DNA from: an uncultured bacterium
GTDB lineage: Bacteria > Myxococcota_A > Bradymonadia > UBA7976 > VGTA01
DNA length: 38,062 nucleotides
Assembly: GCA_943788935.1 (NCBI GenBank)
Contig: CALSSE010000030.1
Span: 1-38,062 of the forward strand
Reading direction: 5' to 3'
The notes beneath the pieces were generated by a model. The model was not told the DNA's origin. It was given only the letters and a program-made list of their open reading frames with translations, and ran no database searches. Each line of letters starts with the position of its first letter. Position 1 is the first letter of the stretch. A program made the position numbers and the translations under genes. Positions 25,801 to 33,259 of the stretch are shown in pieces.

Positions 25801-27088
25801 TGATATCCCTGTGGATCACTTGCTTCTGATGCGCAGCGTGCAACCCCTTCGCGATCTCGAGGGCGACCTTGAGCGTGTGTTCGAGCCTCTCTAGGCCAAA
25901 CGCTTCGGGATGCTTCTCACAGTACACCTGCAGATTATCACCAGAGAAGTACTCCATCGTCAAATAGGGGCGCAGCTCACCGTTGTACTGACGGTTGGGG
26001 TCAAAGTCTCTCGCGCGGATGATACGTGGATCTGATAGGCTCATCAGAGTCGTCCACTCTTGCGCTAATCGATTCACGACCTCCTCGCTATCACCCAAAG
26101 CGCGGTTCAGAGAGATTGACTTCACCGCGACCCTCAAGCCGAATTGATCGCAGAGGAAGGTGACGCCAAACGCGCCAAAGCCCAGAATCTTACGCGGTTT
26201 AAACTTATGGGGCGGGAACAACGCGAGGGTTCGATCTGCTTCGACCGCCGCGATATAGTGTTCAAGCGCCTCATCGAGCCGATTCGCCTTCAGCGCGTTC
26301 ATGTAGCGATTAAAGTGAACCAAGCCCCTCTCGACCTGCGTCTCGGCGGTCTCGCTCGTCTCGCTGAGCACCTCATCTGCCTCTGTGTGCATATTCGCGG
26401 TGGTTAAGAGCACGCTCAGGTCATTCCCGATCTCAAAGCTCTCCCGATCGCGCTGAGGGAGCGCCCGATATCGACCGAGCAGGTGACGAATCAGACGCTT
26501 CTCTTGATCACCTCGGATCGAGAGCGAGTCACTCAGCGAGCCGCGGCTCTGCACCATCATCTGTCGCTTGAGCTTATAAATCTCTTGCTTGATCTCTGAG
26601 CGCTCAAACTTGGCGTCATCTTCACGCCGCTCAGCGTTCACCTCTGCCTGAGAGATCTCAGCGAAGAGTGAGTCGAGCTGTAGCCCCATCTGATCGACCT
26701 TGACCTCAACACGCTGTACTCCGCTGTGGAGGCGAGCTAAGGACTCTTGAGCTCTGACGATGTGTTGGTCGATGACGCGCAGATCTGACTGGCGCGTCTG
26801 CTGGTTGGCTTCTAGATACCGCGTGATGACTGACTCAATCTGGGTCTCAGTCGAAGCTCTATTTTCTATCTGTGTGATGAGCTGATCAAAGCGCTGATTG
26901 ACGAGCTGAGTGAGTTCGATGAGCTCGTGAGCCTCTTCGTGATCTTTCAGGTCCTCAAACCCGGTCTCGAAGAGCGTGTGTAGCTGATTACCAAAGTGAG
27001 GTACGCTCACCGCGGCGACTTTAGCGATCGTCTTGATCGCGAATTTTCGCTTTGGGCCTAGGTTTTGGAACCACTCTCTTACGCTCAT
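22889..27088 (-). CDS. Ser/Thr protein kinase with charged-helix repeat and TPR array
   Basis: 1399 residues. The N-terminus (~1-190) is helical and coiled-coil-like. The Hanks-type kinase (~295-560) keeps all key motifs: glycine loop GFGAFGVTF, VAVK lysine, HRDIKPANV, DFGLA, and APPEQ in place of APE. Residues ~574-644 are 14 tandem LEHEQ-type pentapeptides, probably a long charged helix. TPRs fill ~670-1190. The last ~200 residues form a separate domain (PPAILVGQDMTRSVSIKALAF) that I know only as a recurrent C-terminal domain in myxobacterial TPR proteins; its function is unknown. No transmembrane helix is visible, so it is probably cytosolic. ATP-dependent phosphorylation is well supported by motifs; substrates are unknown. 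A GAAGAG site precedes the ATG. Confidence 0.87.
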   Translation of the reverse strand: MSVREWFQNLGPKRKFAIKTIAKVAAVSVPHFGNQLHTLFETGFEDLKDHEEAHELIELTQLVNQRFDQLITQIENRASTETQIESVITRYLEANQQTRQSDLRVIDQHIVRAQESLARLHSGVQRVEVKVDQMGLQLDSLFAEISQAEVNAERREDDAKFERSEIKQEIYKLKRQMMVQSRGSLSDSLSIRGDQEKRLIRHLLGRYRALPQRDRESFEIGNDLSVLLTTANMHTEADEVLSETSETAETQVERGLVHFNRYMNALKANRLDEALEHYIAAVEADRTLALFPPHKFKPRKILGFGAFGVTFLCDQFGLRVAVKSISLNRALGDSEEVVNRLAQEWTTLMSLSDPRIIRARDFDPNRQYNGELRPYLTMEYFSGDNLQVYCEKHPEAFGLERLEHTLKVALEIAKGLHAAHQKQVIHRDIKPANVLYRGDESGFDLRIIDFGLALPPQNMNEQSMFMSQGSLLSQQDSILANTIAGTLEYAPPEQLGKGGVVGPHSDVYSWGKTLHYLLFAKTEQTRGFRKLDVPLQDLIYDCWEDKVSSRISEMSFCIETLNDELQRVDECEQREQLEHEHLEHEQLEHEQLEHEQLEHEQLEHEQLEHEQLEHEQLEHEQLEHEQLEHEQLEHEQLEHEQLERERQDRERLEHDRNELEKQESEDPLSTALHVAEVYENQGRQQDALVVLGQAFVAYSNDDALGDHIERLAGETEMWAQAVQLYEGNIAQIGESHVETIPLRMRVARWYDEALNQPQHAVTHYQNIQQINPEYLEVIVALESLYEKYGHWQLAAQLVELRLQRITDLEEANEAWKKLARMRHEHLGEYEAALDAYQKVLSYKPDDFDALCGLKDLYYARQEFDQLMQIGETFKVKMNQPRMAIETYESALQLNDQSRVVFGELLSLYEQVEDWDSTIQLLGHFAQLEEDGATKAKYFFAIGALQRDQLQDTLQAVRSFDRALDANPMELKAFSAIEELNAQERNFERQDRYFRKMLKRATEHDMGEDMVFELAKALGEINRSRLNNYSEAIKAYNIALSKKPEDVSTRTVIAELFEREQQWEAAIAQHREILRLDIYQMNSLHKLFRLFVGLRRYDEAWCVAQALVCLDHARDDEQEFYSKHHSRKLGDIRRNIENEHWANLVHPHKSYLMDRLFERLYRYNAPAMIQGHRDYGVHRRRDLMSPSEQTAFNTVFELVSRVTRFERLNCYSAPSGANGLRAMNIDPPAILVGQDMTRSVSIKALAFSIAKLLFLMTPHALMATLDVDYDSRCNRLEMIIFTLMRMAGIEVQEFDPWLIDVYRRIDDADLSTINTLLNEMQADQHTLLDVSRWLEGLDHTANRLGFLVCNDLSEAVQTIRNEMVIISRASVADRIQELILFSISEDYSILRKDLGINIHI
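25156..25365 (-). repeat. 15-bp coding minisatellite (LEHEQ), 14 units
   Basis: Fourteen 15-bp units of CATGCTCTAGTTGCT (plus strand) lie inside the kinase gene. Eleven central units (25171-25335) are identical, and the rest differ by one or a few bases. They encode LEHEQ on the minus strand. Near-perfect identity, including silent sites, indicates recent expansion, and all changes keep the frame. Confidence 0.96.
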
Positions 27089-27235
27089 GGTGACTCTTCG
27101 TTCTCCTCAGGACTGAATCAGAAATTAAGGTGATCAGCATAGAGCGTTCTAGTCTCGGGTTCAAGAGCGTGAGATGTGGGGCTCAGGGTCTGAGCTCACT
27201 TGGCCATTCACCGTTGTATGATCGACTGGAGATGG

Positions 27236-27372
27236 AAGTCAGACTGAGATCAGAGGGTGTCCGCTTGATCGGATGGGGTCAAGATATGAAGGCTCAGACT
27301 TGTGGTCGAGATGACTTGTTATTATGGCAAAGATCTAAGGCTGATCTGAATGTAAATTGAGATAGTGAACTG
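27236..27372 (+). pseudogene. Decayed copy of the tandem-HTH gene 3' end
   Basis: This stretch matches the 3' end of the HTH gene at 22141-22788. Shared blocks in the same order are GTCAGAC-GAGATC, TGAAGGCTCAGA, a GA-GATGAC block, TTATTATGGCAA-AG and a final TAGTGAACT versus GGTGAACT. The encoded tail (LIGWGQDMKAQTCGRDDL) parallels LIRLSGLDQGVKAQIRDRDD in the intact protein. Deletions and lost similarity upstream leave only about 45 codons recognisable. A 76-codon frame (27130-27360) runs through it, but I do not regard it as a working gene. Confidence 0.62.
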
Positions 27373-27407
27373 CTTGATACTCATCAGCAACGGCGCTCTA
27401 ATAAATC

Positions 27408-27880
27408 TTATTTGCGAAGCTCCTCATCAATGATGGCTTTTGAAGCTGCTAAAAGGCGCGGCACCGAGAAGTTGTCGTCCATTGATAAAGAAATTGGGCG
27501 TACCTCGTGCTCCGACTTTTGCTGCTTGCGCTTTGTCTTCAAGTACTTGGGGCTTAAACTTATGACTGTCGAGGGTCAGCGTTAAACTGATTCAGGTTGA
27601 GGCCTAATAACGCTGCATATCTTTCAAGGTCAGGGCGCTTTAGCTTTCGCTGGTTAGCGAACATCACATCATGCATCTCCCAGAATTTACCTTGTGCCCC
27701 AGCAGCGAGCGCTGCTTCTGAGGCAAGGAGAGCGTCTTTATGAAAAGCTAACGGATTGTGTTTAAAAACGATTTGAATTTGCGGACCATAGGAGTCCGTA
27801 ATCTTTTTGATTGTAGGTAACACTCTAGCACAAAATGGGCATTGAAACTCTGCGAACATTATGATCTTCACACGAGGGGT
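27408..27880 (-). pseudogene. Frameshifted second DsbA-like module
   Basis: The translation assembled over three frames is a full DsbA-type module parallel to the intact one upstream. It reads VKIIMFAEFQCPFCARV (CPFC active site), FKHNPLAFHKDALLA, then, after one shift, QAAKVGARGTPNFFINGRQLLGA (cis-Pro TP), and after another FKAIIDEELRK and a TAA at 27408-27410. Breaks lie at a C4 run near 27876-27879 (one extra base), near 27570-27580 (after NQFNAD), and at an A4 run near 27440. Originally this was one protein with two thioredoxin-fold modules. Three lesions in one module favour real decay over sequencing error. A short spurious frame (27560-28003) covers its middle. Confidence 0.7.
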
Positions 27881-29258
27881 CAGCACCACCTTTGGCATGA
27901 CTATTGCCTGGCTGAACATCATGGATTTTTTTACTATCAACTGGCTTACGTGGCGCAGGGGGGGTATAGTTCTTTTTAAAACGCTCTTGATAAGCCCCTG
28001 CAAGAGTCTGACCTGCCTTAACTAAAGCACCTACCGCTTCAAGTTCTGCATCGATCGCTGTCTTAAAGCTCATGAAGGGTAGCGCACCAGGAAGACGCTT
28101 ACCATTCACAAAGAAGTGGGGCGTGCCGCGCGCGCCAAGCTTAGCCGCGTATGCCTGATCTGTTGCGATAATCCCATCTAAACGAGTATCTGCCATATCA
28201 GCTTTGAACTGGGTCATATTTAGACCGAGTAGCCTCGCGTATTTCTCGATGTCAGCAGTCTTAAGTTGACGTTGATTAGCGAAGAGGACATCATGCATCG
28301 TCCAGAATTTACCTTGCTCGCCAGCTGCAAGCGCAGCTTTGGCTGCTAGTTTGGCGTCTTTATGGAAGGTGAGCGGGTTATGCTTGAAGTCAATCCGCAC
28401 CTTATCACCATACGTTTCGAGAACCTTCTTCAGAGTGGGTTGTACACGTGAACAGAACGGACATTGAAAATCAGCAAATTCTATAATGGTTACAATTGGT
28501 TCTGAAGCCCCCTTGCCATAATTATTACCAAACTGGATCTTATGTGCTGGTTTAGCATCTGCGACGACATCGCGTGCCTCATGAGGAGCAGAGTCATTAC
28601 GCGATTTGATCACCTGAGCGCTTAGCGTCGCGAAGGCTTGGAGCGCGAGGTCGTCTTCTTTAGCCTCTGATCTCGTGGAGGCATGCTCGCCACCCATCTT
28701 CAGCCATAACGCTTTTAAAGTCTCGTTACCCATCACCAGCTTCTGTGTCTTGCTCTTCAGCATCGCGAGTCGTTGACGTTCGGGTTGAATCGCGTCGAGC
28801 CATGTACTCAAATTCTTGAAGACCTGCTCCATAGACTTCGCATACACTCGGTCTTCGGGTGTGTTGGTCTCAAATGCTTTGAGTTTTAGTTCCGTAATTT
28901 GAGTCTTAAGGATTGTGATAAAGCGCTCAAAGCCATTGCCCTGTGAGGGCAATTCGTTGAGTTTGATTAAATGACTCACCGCCCGCTTATTCAAGCCTTG
29001 CGCTATATAACAGCTCGCCAACCCTAGATGGATCAACGCTCTCTGTTCTACTAAGATGAGATCTCCAGCCATCTCGAGTTCATCGAGATACTCCTCAGTA
29101 TCCATGAGCTTACCTTTGGCTCTACCGATATCTCCCATAGCAGATGATCGATCATTCTTTAGCAGTTCAGTTCCGTCTATGAGTTGTCTGAGCCCTGCTT
29201 GAAAGCTAGCCTTCTGTAAGCCTTTGACGTACGTCTGAGTTTTACGATGTTCTGCCAA
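27825..29258 (-). CDS. DsbA/thioredoxin-fold protein, first module of a broken tandem gene
   Basis: A 477-residue open frame. Residues ~1-230 are helical (EEYLDELEMAGDLILVEQRALIHLGLASCY). A DsbA-like domain at ~250-410 follows with FADFQCPFCSRV (CPFC active site), FKHNPLTFHKDA and the cis-proline motif RGTPHFFVNG. The last ~30 residues (after DPS) are an out-of-frame tail caused by the C4 indel that breaks the second module. The annotated start is a TTG with no good ribosome site. The same frame extends upstream without a stop to ~29450 (DPKLKKLLKGQGELKAKI) but offers no normal start codon, so the real 5' end seems damaged too. Family members make or reduce disulfides in the envelope. Whether this one is expressed is doubtful. 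Confidence 0.6.
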   Translation of the reverse strand: MAEHRKTQTYVKGLQKASFQAGLRQLIDGTELLKNDRSSAMGDIGRAKGKLMDTEEYLDELEMAGDLILVEQRALIHLGLASCYIAQGLNKRAVSHLIKLNELPSQGNGFERFITILKTQITELKLKAFETNTPEDRVYAKSMEQVFKNLSTWLDAIQPERQRLAMLKSKTQKLVMGNETLKALWLKMGGEHASTRSEAKEDDLALQAFATLSAQVIKSRNDSAPHEARDVVADAKPAHKIQFGNNYGKGASEPIVTIIEFADFQCPFCSRVQPTLKKVLETYGDKVRIDFKHNPLTFHKDAKLAAKAALAAGEQGKFWTMHDVLFANQRQLKTADIEKYARLLGLNMTQFKADMADTRLDGIIATDQAYAAKLGARGTPHFFVNGKRLPGALPFMSFKTAIDAELEAVGALVKAGQTLAGAYQERFKKNYTPPAPRKPVDSKKIHDVQPGNSHAKGGADPSCEDHNVRRVSMPILC

Positions 29259-29660
29259 GTTCTCTTTGGCGATCTCTTTAAGGATCGACTTGATCTCTCC
29301 CTGACCTTGGAGAAGCTGCCTGCCCCATTGATCTATTTTGGCTTTGAGCTCACCCTGGCCCTTGAGCAGCTTTTTAAGTTTTGGATCTAAGCCTCGCAGG
29401 GGCTGAAGTCCAGCGTTGACTTGTCGCTGTACGATACCTCCTCCATTTGCTTACTGGCTGTTTGTCCTAAAGGGTCATCATTGCCCTGAAGGCATACTGA
29501 ATATGACCGCTAGATACCCACGCCGATCACCTCTACAGCGCAAGGGTGCCAGAGCGATTGTGGCAGGATCAATCGCTCTGACTTTGATTCGGGGTGTCAG
29601 CGAAGCTGACATCAGAGTCACTAAGTACAGGGTAAGTGTTTTCTTGATCATGAGGTGATG
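29259..29660 (-). pseudogene. Damaged 5' end of the DsbA-like gene
   Basis: On the minus strand an ATG near 29652, preceded by GTGGAG, starts a signal-peptide-like stretch (MIKKTLTLYLVTLMSASL). That frame ends at a stop near 29478. A neighbouring frame then reads DDPLGQTASKQMEEV, and a third frame enters QPLRGLDPKLKKLL, which is continuous with the DsbA-like ORF. This fits an exported tandem-DsbA protein whose leader has been broken by indels. Similarity of the pieces to a family leader cannot be checked here. Confidence 0.42.
29550..29611. repeat. Two perfect hairpins in the damaged DsbA leader
   Basis: The first is CAGAGCGATTG (29550-29560), a 9-base loop, then CAATCGCTCTG (29570-29580), an 11-bp perfect stem. 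The second is TGTCAGC-GAA-GCTGACA (29595-29611), a 7-bp stem with a triloop. No T-run follows on either strand, so they are not simple terminators. The role is unknown. Confidence 0.6.
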
Positions 29661-29833
29661 CTCCACAGGCTAAGTTTTAAGAACCTCAGTATCTGTTACG
29701 CCCAGTGATGAAGAGTGCACCTAACGCAAATATCGATCTACGCATAATGGTGCTCCGATCAGTGATGGACACAGCGCGCTGATGTTGGCACATCTGCTGA
29801 TTGATGACAACGTCAGAAGATTATGAAGATTAC

Positions 29834-30007
29834 ACAGGAGGTGCAGGAGGTTGGGGGTGTGTCATCTCCTTGATACACATATACATCTGGGTGTGTGGCG
29901 CTCTCCTCTTTTCGACTCTTCTTGCACTTTTAATACCTCCGAACCTCCGACCTCCTGCAAATATATATAAATCTCATTAATTACATATCAATTAAGCCAC
30001 AGGAGGT
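29834..30007. repeat. Cluster of CAGGAGGT / ACCTCCTG motifs
   Basis: CAGGAGGT occurs at 29835-29842 and 29844-29851 (direct, 9 bp apart). Partial inverted copies (ACCTCCG-ACCTCCG-type) lie at ~29934-29949. An exact ACCTCCTG at 29950-29957 pairs with CAGGAGGT at 30000-30007 around an AT-rich spacer. The arrangement looks like repeated protein-binding sites or element-end repeats; no element was identified. Confidence 0.5.
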
Positions 30008-30436
30008 TGACCAAAGAGACACCTCCACAGATCAACCCACCACCTGACAGGGCAGCTGCGCTGGGGGATTTGGACTGGGTGAGACAGATACACATGAAGA
30101 GTCAGTGAACACAACGCCCCCACAGATCCCCACACTCCCTGCATGACTGACGAGGTGAGGCGTTTGTCCGACTTGCAGAGGTGACTCGCCTGCTCTGGTG
30201 GTCATAGATTGCTCTATTCGTAAATAGAATCGAGCATATGGAGACTTTTGTTGCAAAGGGCAGCATGGGTATAGGGAAGGCAAAAAAGATCCTGCCTGAG
30301 TCAAATGAGACGGTGTATCAAACGAGTCTTATCCGCTCCTAATGTGCACGCGCCTATTCATATACATATACATAATATATTCATATTCATAGTATATGTG
30401 GTGACGCTCTTGACGTGAGGTGAAGACGCGGAAATA

Positions 30437-30492
30437 CAAAACAGAAACTGGGTTCTGTAACGATGAGATCGCAGAACCTTCGTTCTGTTTTG
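30437..30492. promoter_or_regulatory. Nested inverted repeats / two phased palindromes upstream of hsdM
   Basis: CAAAACAGAA (30437-30446) pairs perfectly with TTCTGTTTTG (30483-30492). Inside, GGTTCTG (30451-30457) pairs with CAGAACC (30472-30478), and CGAT/ATCG closes a GAG loop. The same bases also form two separate palindromes, ACAGAA-N6-TTCTGT (30441-30458) and CAGAA-N6-TTCTG (30472-30487), with centres 30 bp apart. It could be a double operator for a dimeric repressor, or an RNA that switches between two folds. It lies ~155 bp before hsdM. Confidence 0.55.
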
Positions 30493-30647
30493 GAGATTGA
30501 GGTCTTCGTTACCACAGTGTGGGTTATCATCCACAAGGATCATCTTGTTTGATGTGTCACCATACTCTGATACAAATGATCACCCTAATGACATGAAGGC
30601 AGACTCGAGAGCTGAGCTTGCCTGAATCCTTTTGTCGGAGATGATGT

Positions 30648-33191
30648 ATGGCGCTTAAGAAATCGGATCTTTACAGTACGCTCTGGGCGAGCTGCGATGA
30701 GCTACGTGGCGGGATGGACGCCTCTCAATACAAGGACTATGTCCTGGTGATGCTGTTCGTGAAGTACGTCAGCGATCGCTTCTCCGCGGATCCGTTCTCT
30801 GACATCGTGATCCCTGATCCACCTAAACCCGACGGAGAGGCAGAGGGAGGTGAGCTCACAGAAGCACAACAGGCGATCTATGATGCAGAGTGTGCCAAGC
30901 CGATCTTTACGCGCTTCGTAGAGCTGAAGGGCAAGAAAGACATCGGCGATCTGATCAACAAGGAGATCATTAAGCCCCTCTTCGATGTGAACAACCTCCC
31001 CTCACCTCCAGACTTCAATGATAACGCGAAGCTCGGTAACGGGAAGGAGATGATCGATCGGCTCACGAACCTCATCGGCGTCTTCGAGAAGCCTGAGCTC
31101 AACTTCGCCTCGAATCGCGCGGAGGGCGATGACATCCTCGGCGATGCTTACGAGTACCTCATGCGCCACTTCGCCACTGAGTCAGGCAAGAGCAAGGGGC
31201 AGTTCTATACGCCCGCCGAGGTCAGTCGAATTATGGCGAAGATCGTGGGGATCTCGGAGGTCGAGACCTCATCTTCGACGACGGTGTATGACCCCACGTG
31301 CGGATCGGGATCGCTGCTCTTGAAGGTTGGTGATGAGGCGCATACGGAGGTGACGCTCTACGGACAAGAGAAAGACGTCGCGACCTCTTCGCTCGCTCGC
31401 ATGAACATGATCTTGCACAATCAGGCCACCGCTGAGATCAGCAACGGGAACACGCTCGCGAATCCGAGCTTTATTCACGATGATGGCTCCCTCAAGACCT
31501 TCGACTTTGTGGTCGCCAATCCTCCTTTTAGCGATAAGCGCTGGACGACAGGGCTGACGCCCGACGCAGACCCATTTAAGCGCTTTGAGCTCGGGACGCC
31601 CCCTGATAAGCAGGGAGACTACGCCTATCTCCTCCACATCCTCCGCTCGCTCAAGAGTACAGGGAAGGGGACATGCATCCTGCCTCATGGTGTGCTGTTT
31701 CGTGGGGGCGCAGAGGGCGCGATCCGTCAAAACCTGCTCAAGCGAGGCTTCTTTAAGGCCATCATCGGTCTCCCCGCGAACCTGTTCTATGGCACAGGCA
31801 TCCCCGCCTGCATCATCTTGCTCGATAAGGAGGGCGCTGAGACACGCGAGGAGGTGTTTATGATGGACGCCTCCAAGGGCTTCATCAAAGACGGCAACAA
31901 GAACCGACTCCGCGAGCGCGATATCCACCGCATCGTCGATGTGTTCATGCGAGGCGCTGAGGAGCCCCGCTACTCGCGTCGGGTGAGCCTCAAGGAGATC
32001 GAGGAGAACGATTATAACCTCAACATCCCTCGCTATATCGACGCGCAAGAGGCTGAGGACGTGCAAGACATCGCGGGGCATCTCTTGGGTGGAGTCCCTG
32101 GCGCTGATCTTGATGGGCTCTCGGCGTATTGGACGGTGTGTCCGTCTCTGCGCGAGGTCTTGTTCGATGAGGTCCGCGAGGGCTACTTTGGGCTCCGTGG
32201 CGATAAGTCAGAGGTGAAGGCGACCATCTTCGCTCACCCTGAGTTTGTGAGCTTCACCGATGGCCTCAAGGCGCGATTCGCGCAGTGGTGTACGTCCACG
32301 ACAGCCGATTTGAGACAGCTCAAGAAGCTCGGATCAGGCGAGGGGGGTCAGGGTGATCTCTTTGCGGATCCTGTAGCGGTCGAAGAGGACGCGGGGAGTC
32401 ATCCCAAAGCGCTGATCAAGACGCTCGGGAGCGGTGTGTTGAGCGCGTATGCCGACGCCGCGCTCCTCGATCCTTATGATGTGTATCAGCACCTGATGGA
32501 TTATTGGGCTGAGGTGATGCAAGATGACATGTACCTGCTCCGCGCCGATGGTTGGGTGGCTGAGGTGAAAGAGATCTTCGGGACCGCGAAGCGCAAGGGT
32601 AAGGAGGTGCAGGTGTCGAAGGGCTGGTACTGCGATCTGATCCCCAAAGAGCTGATTGTGCGCCGTTACTTCAGCGCTGAGGCTGAAGCGCTGTCTGCGC
32701 TTGAGGCGGAGCTTGAATCGGCGAGCGCGACGCAGAGCGAGCTCGAGGAGGAGCATGGCGGCGAAGAGGGGCTGTTCGCTGAGTTCGAGAAGATGAACAA
32801 GGCTGACGTGAAGCGCAGGCTCAAGGAGATCAAGGGCGACGTCGAGTGCCAAGATGAGGCTGAGGCGCTCAAGGCGTGGCTCACCGCGTCCGAGTCGCAG
32901 ACCTCCACCAAGAAGGCGATCAAAGAGGCAGATGCGAAGCTCGACGCGCTCGCGAAGGCGAAGTACGCCACGCTGTCCGAGGAGGAGGTGAAGCGCCTCG
33001 TCATCGAGGACAAATGGATGAGGGTGCTGTCCGAGCGGGTGGACGCTGAGGTCGATCGGGTGAGTCAAGCGCTCGCGCAGCGCTTAAAGGTGCTCGTCGA
33101 GCGCTACGAGTCACCTCTGTCCGCGCTCGAGGCGCAGGTAGCCACCATGCAATCTCGGGTGCGCTCGCACCTAGAGAGGATGGGCTTCTGA
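30648..33191 (+). CDS. hsdM: Type I restriction-modification DNA methyltransferase subunit, long form
   Basis: 847 residues. The N-terminal HsdM helical domain includes LWASCDELRGGMDASQYKDYVL. The methyltransferase core has GQFYTPAEVSRIMAKI, AdoMet motif I DPTCGSGSLL (~residue 215) and catalytic motif IV NPPF (~290), typical for N6-adenine methylation. Typical HsdM is ~500 residues; here ~350 extra residues follow, Glu/Lys/Ala-rich and coiled-coil-like, ending in LSALEAQVATMQSRVRSHLERMGF. That tail may contact HsdS or HsdR. GGAG lies before the ATG. The stop overlaps the hsdS1 start by one base (TGATG). The gene looks intact. Base composition is GC-richer than the left part of the window, consistent with transfer. 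Confidence 0.92.
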   Translation: MALKKSDLYSTLWASCDELRGGMDASQYKDYVLVMLFVKYVSDRFSADPFSDIVIPDPPKPDGEAEGGELTEAQQAIYDAECAKPIFTRFVELKGKKDIGDLINKEIIKPLFDVNNLPSPPDFNDNAKLGNGKEMIDRLTNLIGVFEKPELNFASNRAEGDDILGDAYEYLMRHFATESGKSKGQFYTPAEVSRIMAKIVGISEVETSSSTTVYDPTCGSGSLLLKVGDEAHTEVTLYGQEKDVATSSLARMNMILHNQATAEISNGNTLANPSFIHDDGSLKTFDFVVANPPFSDKRWTTGLTPDADPFKRFELGTPPDKQGDYAYLLHILRSLKSTGKGTCILPHGVLFRGGAEGAIRQNLLKRGFFKAIIGLPANLFYGTGIPACIILLDKEGAETREEVFMMDASKGFIKDGNKNRLRERDIHRIVDVFMRGAEEPRYSRRVSLKEIEENDYNLNIPRYIDAQEAEDVQDIAGHLLGGVPGADLDGLSAYWTVCPSLREVLFDEVREGYFGLRGDKSEVKATIFAHPEFVSFTDGLKARFAQWCTSTTADLRQLKKLGSGEGGQGDLFADPVAVEEDAGSHPKALIKTLGSGVLSAYADAALLDPYDVYQHLMDYWAEVMQDDMYLLRADGWVAEVKEIFGTAKRKGKEVQVSKGWYCDLIPKELIVRRYFSAEAEALSALEAELESASATQSELEEEHGGEEGLFAEFEKMNKADVKRRLKEIKGDVECQDEAEALKAWLTASESQTSTKKAIKEADAKLDALAKAKYATLSEEEVKRLVIEDKWMRVLSERVDAEVDRVSQALAQRLKVLVERYESPLSALEAQVATMQSRVRSHLERMGF

Positions 33192-33259
33192 TGAGCGCTG
33201 TTCAGCCTGGGTACAAGATGACTGAGGTGGGGGTGATTCCTGAAGATTGGGACGTGGAG
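33089..33259 (+). repeat. Tandem-duplication block A, copy 1 (hsdM tail + hsdS start)
   Basis: About 170 bp that recurs at 34518-34688, offset 1429 bp, with only a few mismatches. It covers the end of hsdM and the first ~23 codons of hsdS1. Together with the repeated spacer and 3' blocks, it defines a ~1.43 kb tandem duplication. Confidence 0.9.

Larger units (their letters stand above)
29661..30647. other. Gene-poor ~1 kb left border of the hsd locus
   Basis: I see no convincing gene here. Frames at 30032-30304 and 30358-30543 (minus) have no recognisable domain and no clear ribosome site. The stretch does hold structure: AGGAGGT motif clusters (29834-30007), AT-rich runs (29957-29998 and the ATACATATACATA-type repeat near 30357-30402) and two phased palindromes (30441-30487). 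It separates the decayed DsbA gene from the GC-richer hsd operon and presumably holds the operon's promoter, which I could not place. Confidence 0.5.

Noticed and set aside
30032..30304. 90-codon minus-strand frame left of the hsd operon
   Set aside because: It has no ribosome site or recognisable domain, and its composition (many Ser/Pro/Val) does not look like the neighbouring proteins; it remains unassigned rather than called.
31269..32081. 270-codon minus-strand frame inside hsdM
   Set aside because: It is antisense to conserved methyltransferase motifs and its own translation shows no family pattern; GC-rich coding DNA commonly gives such open antisense frames.
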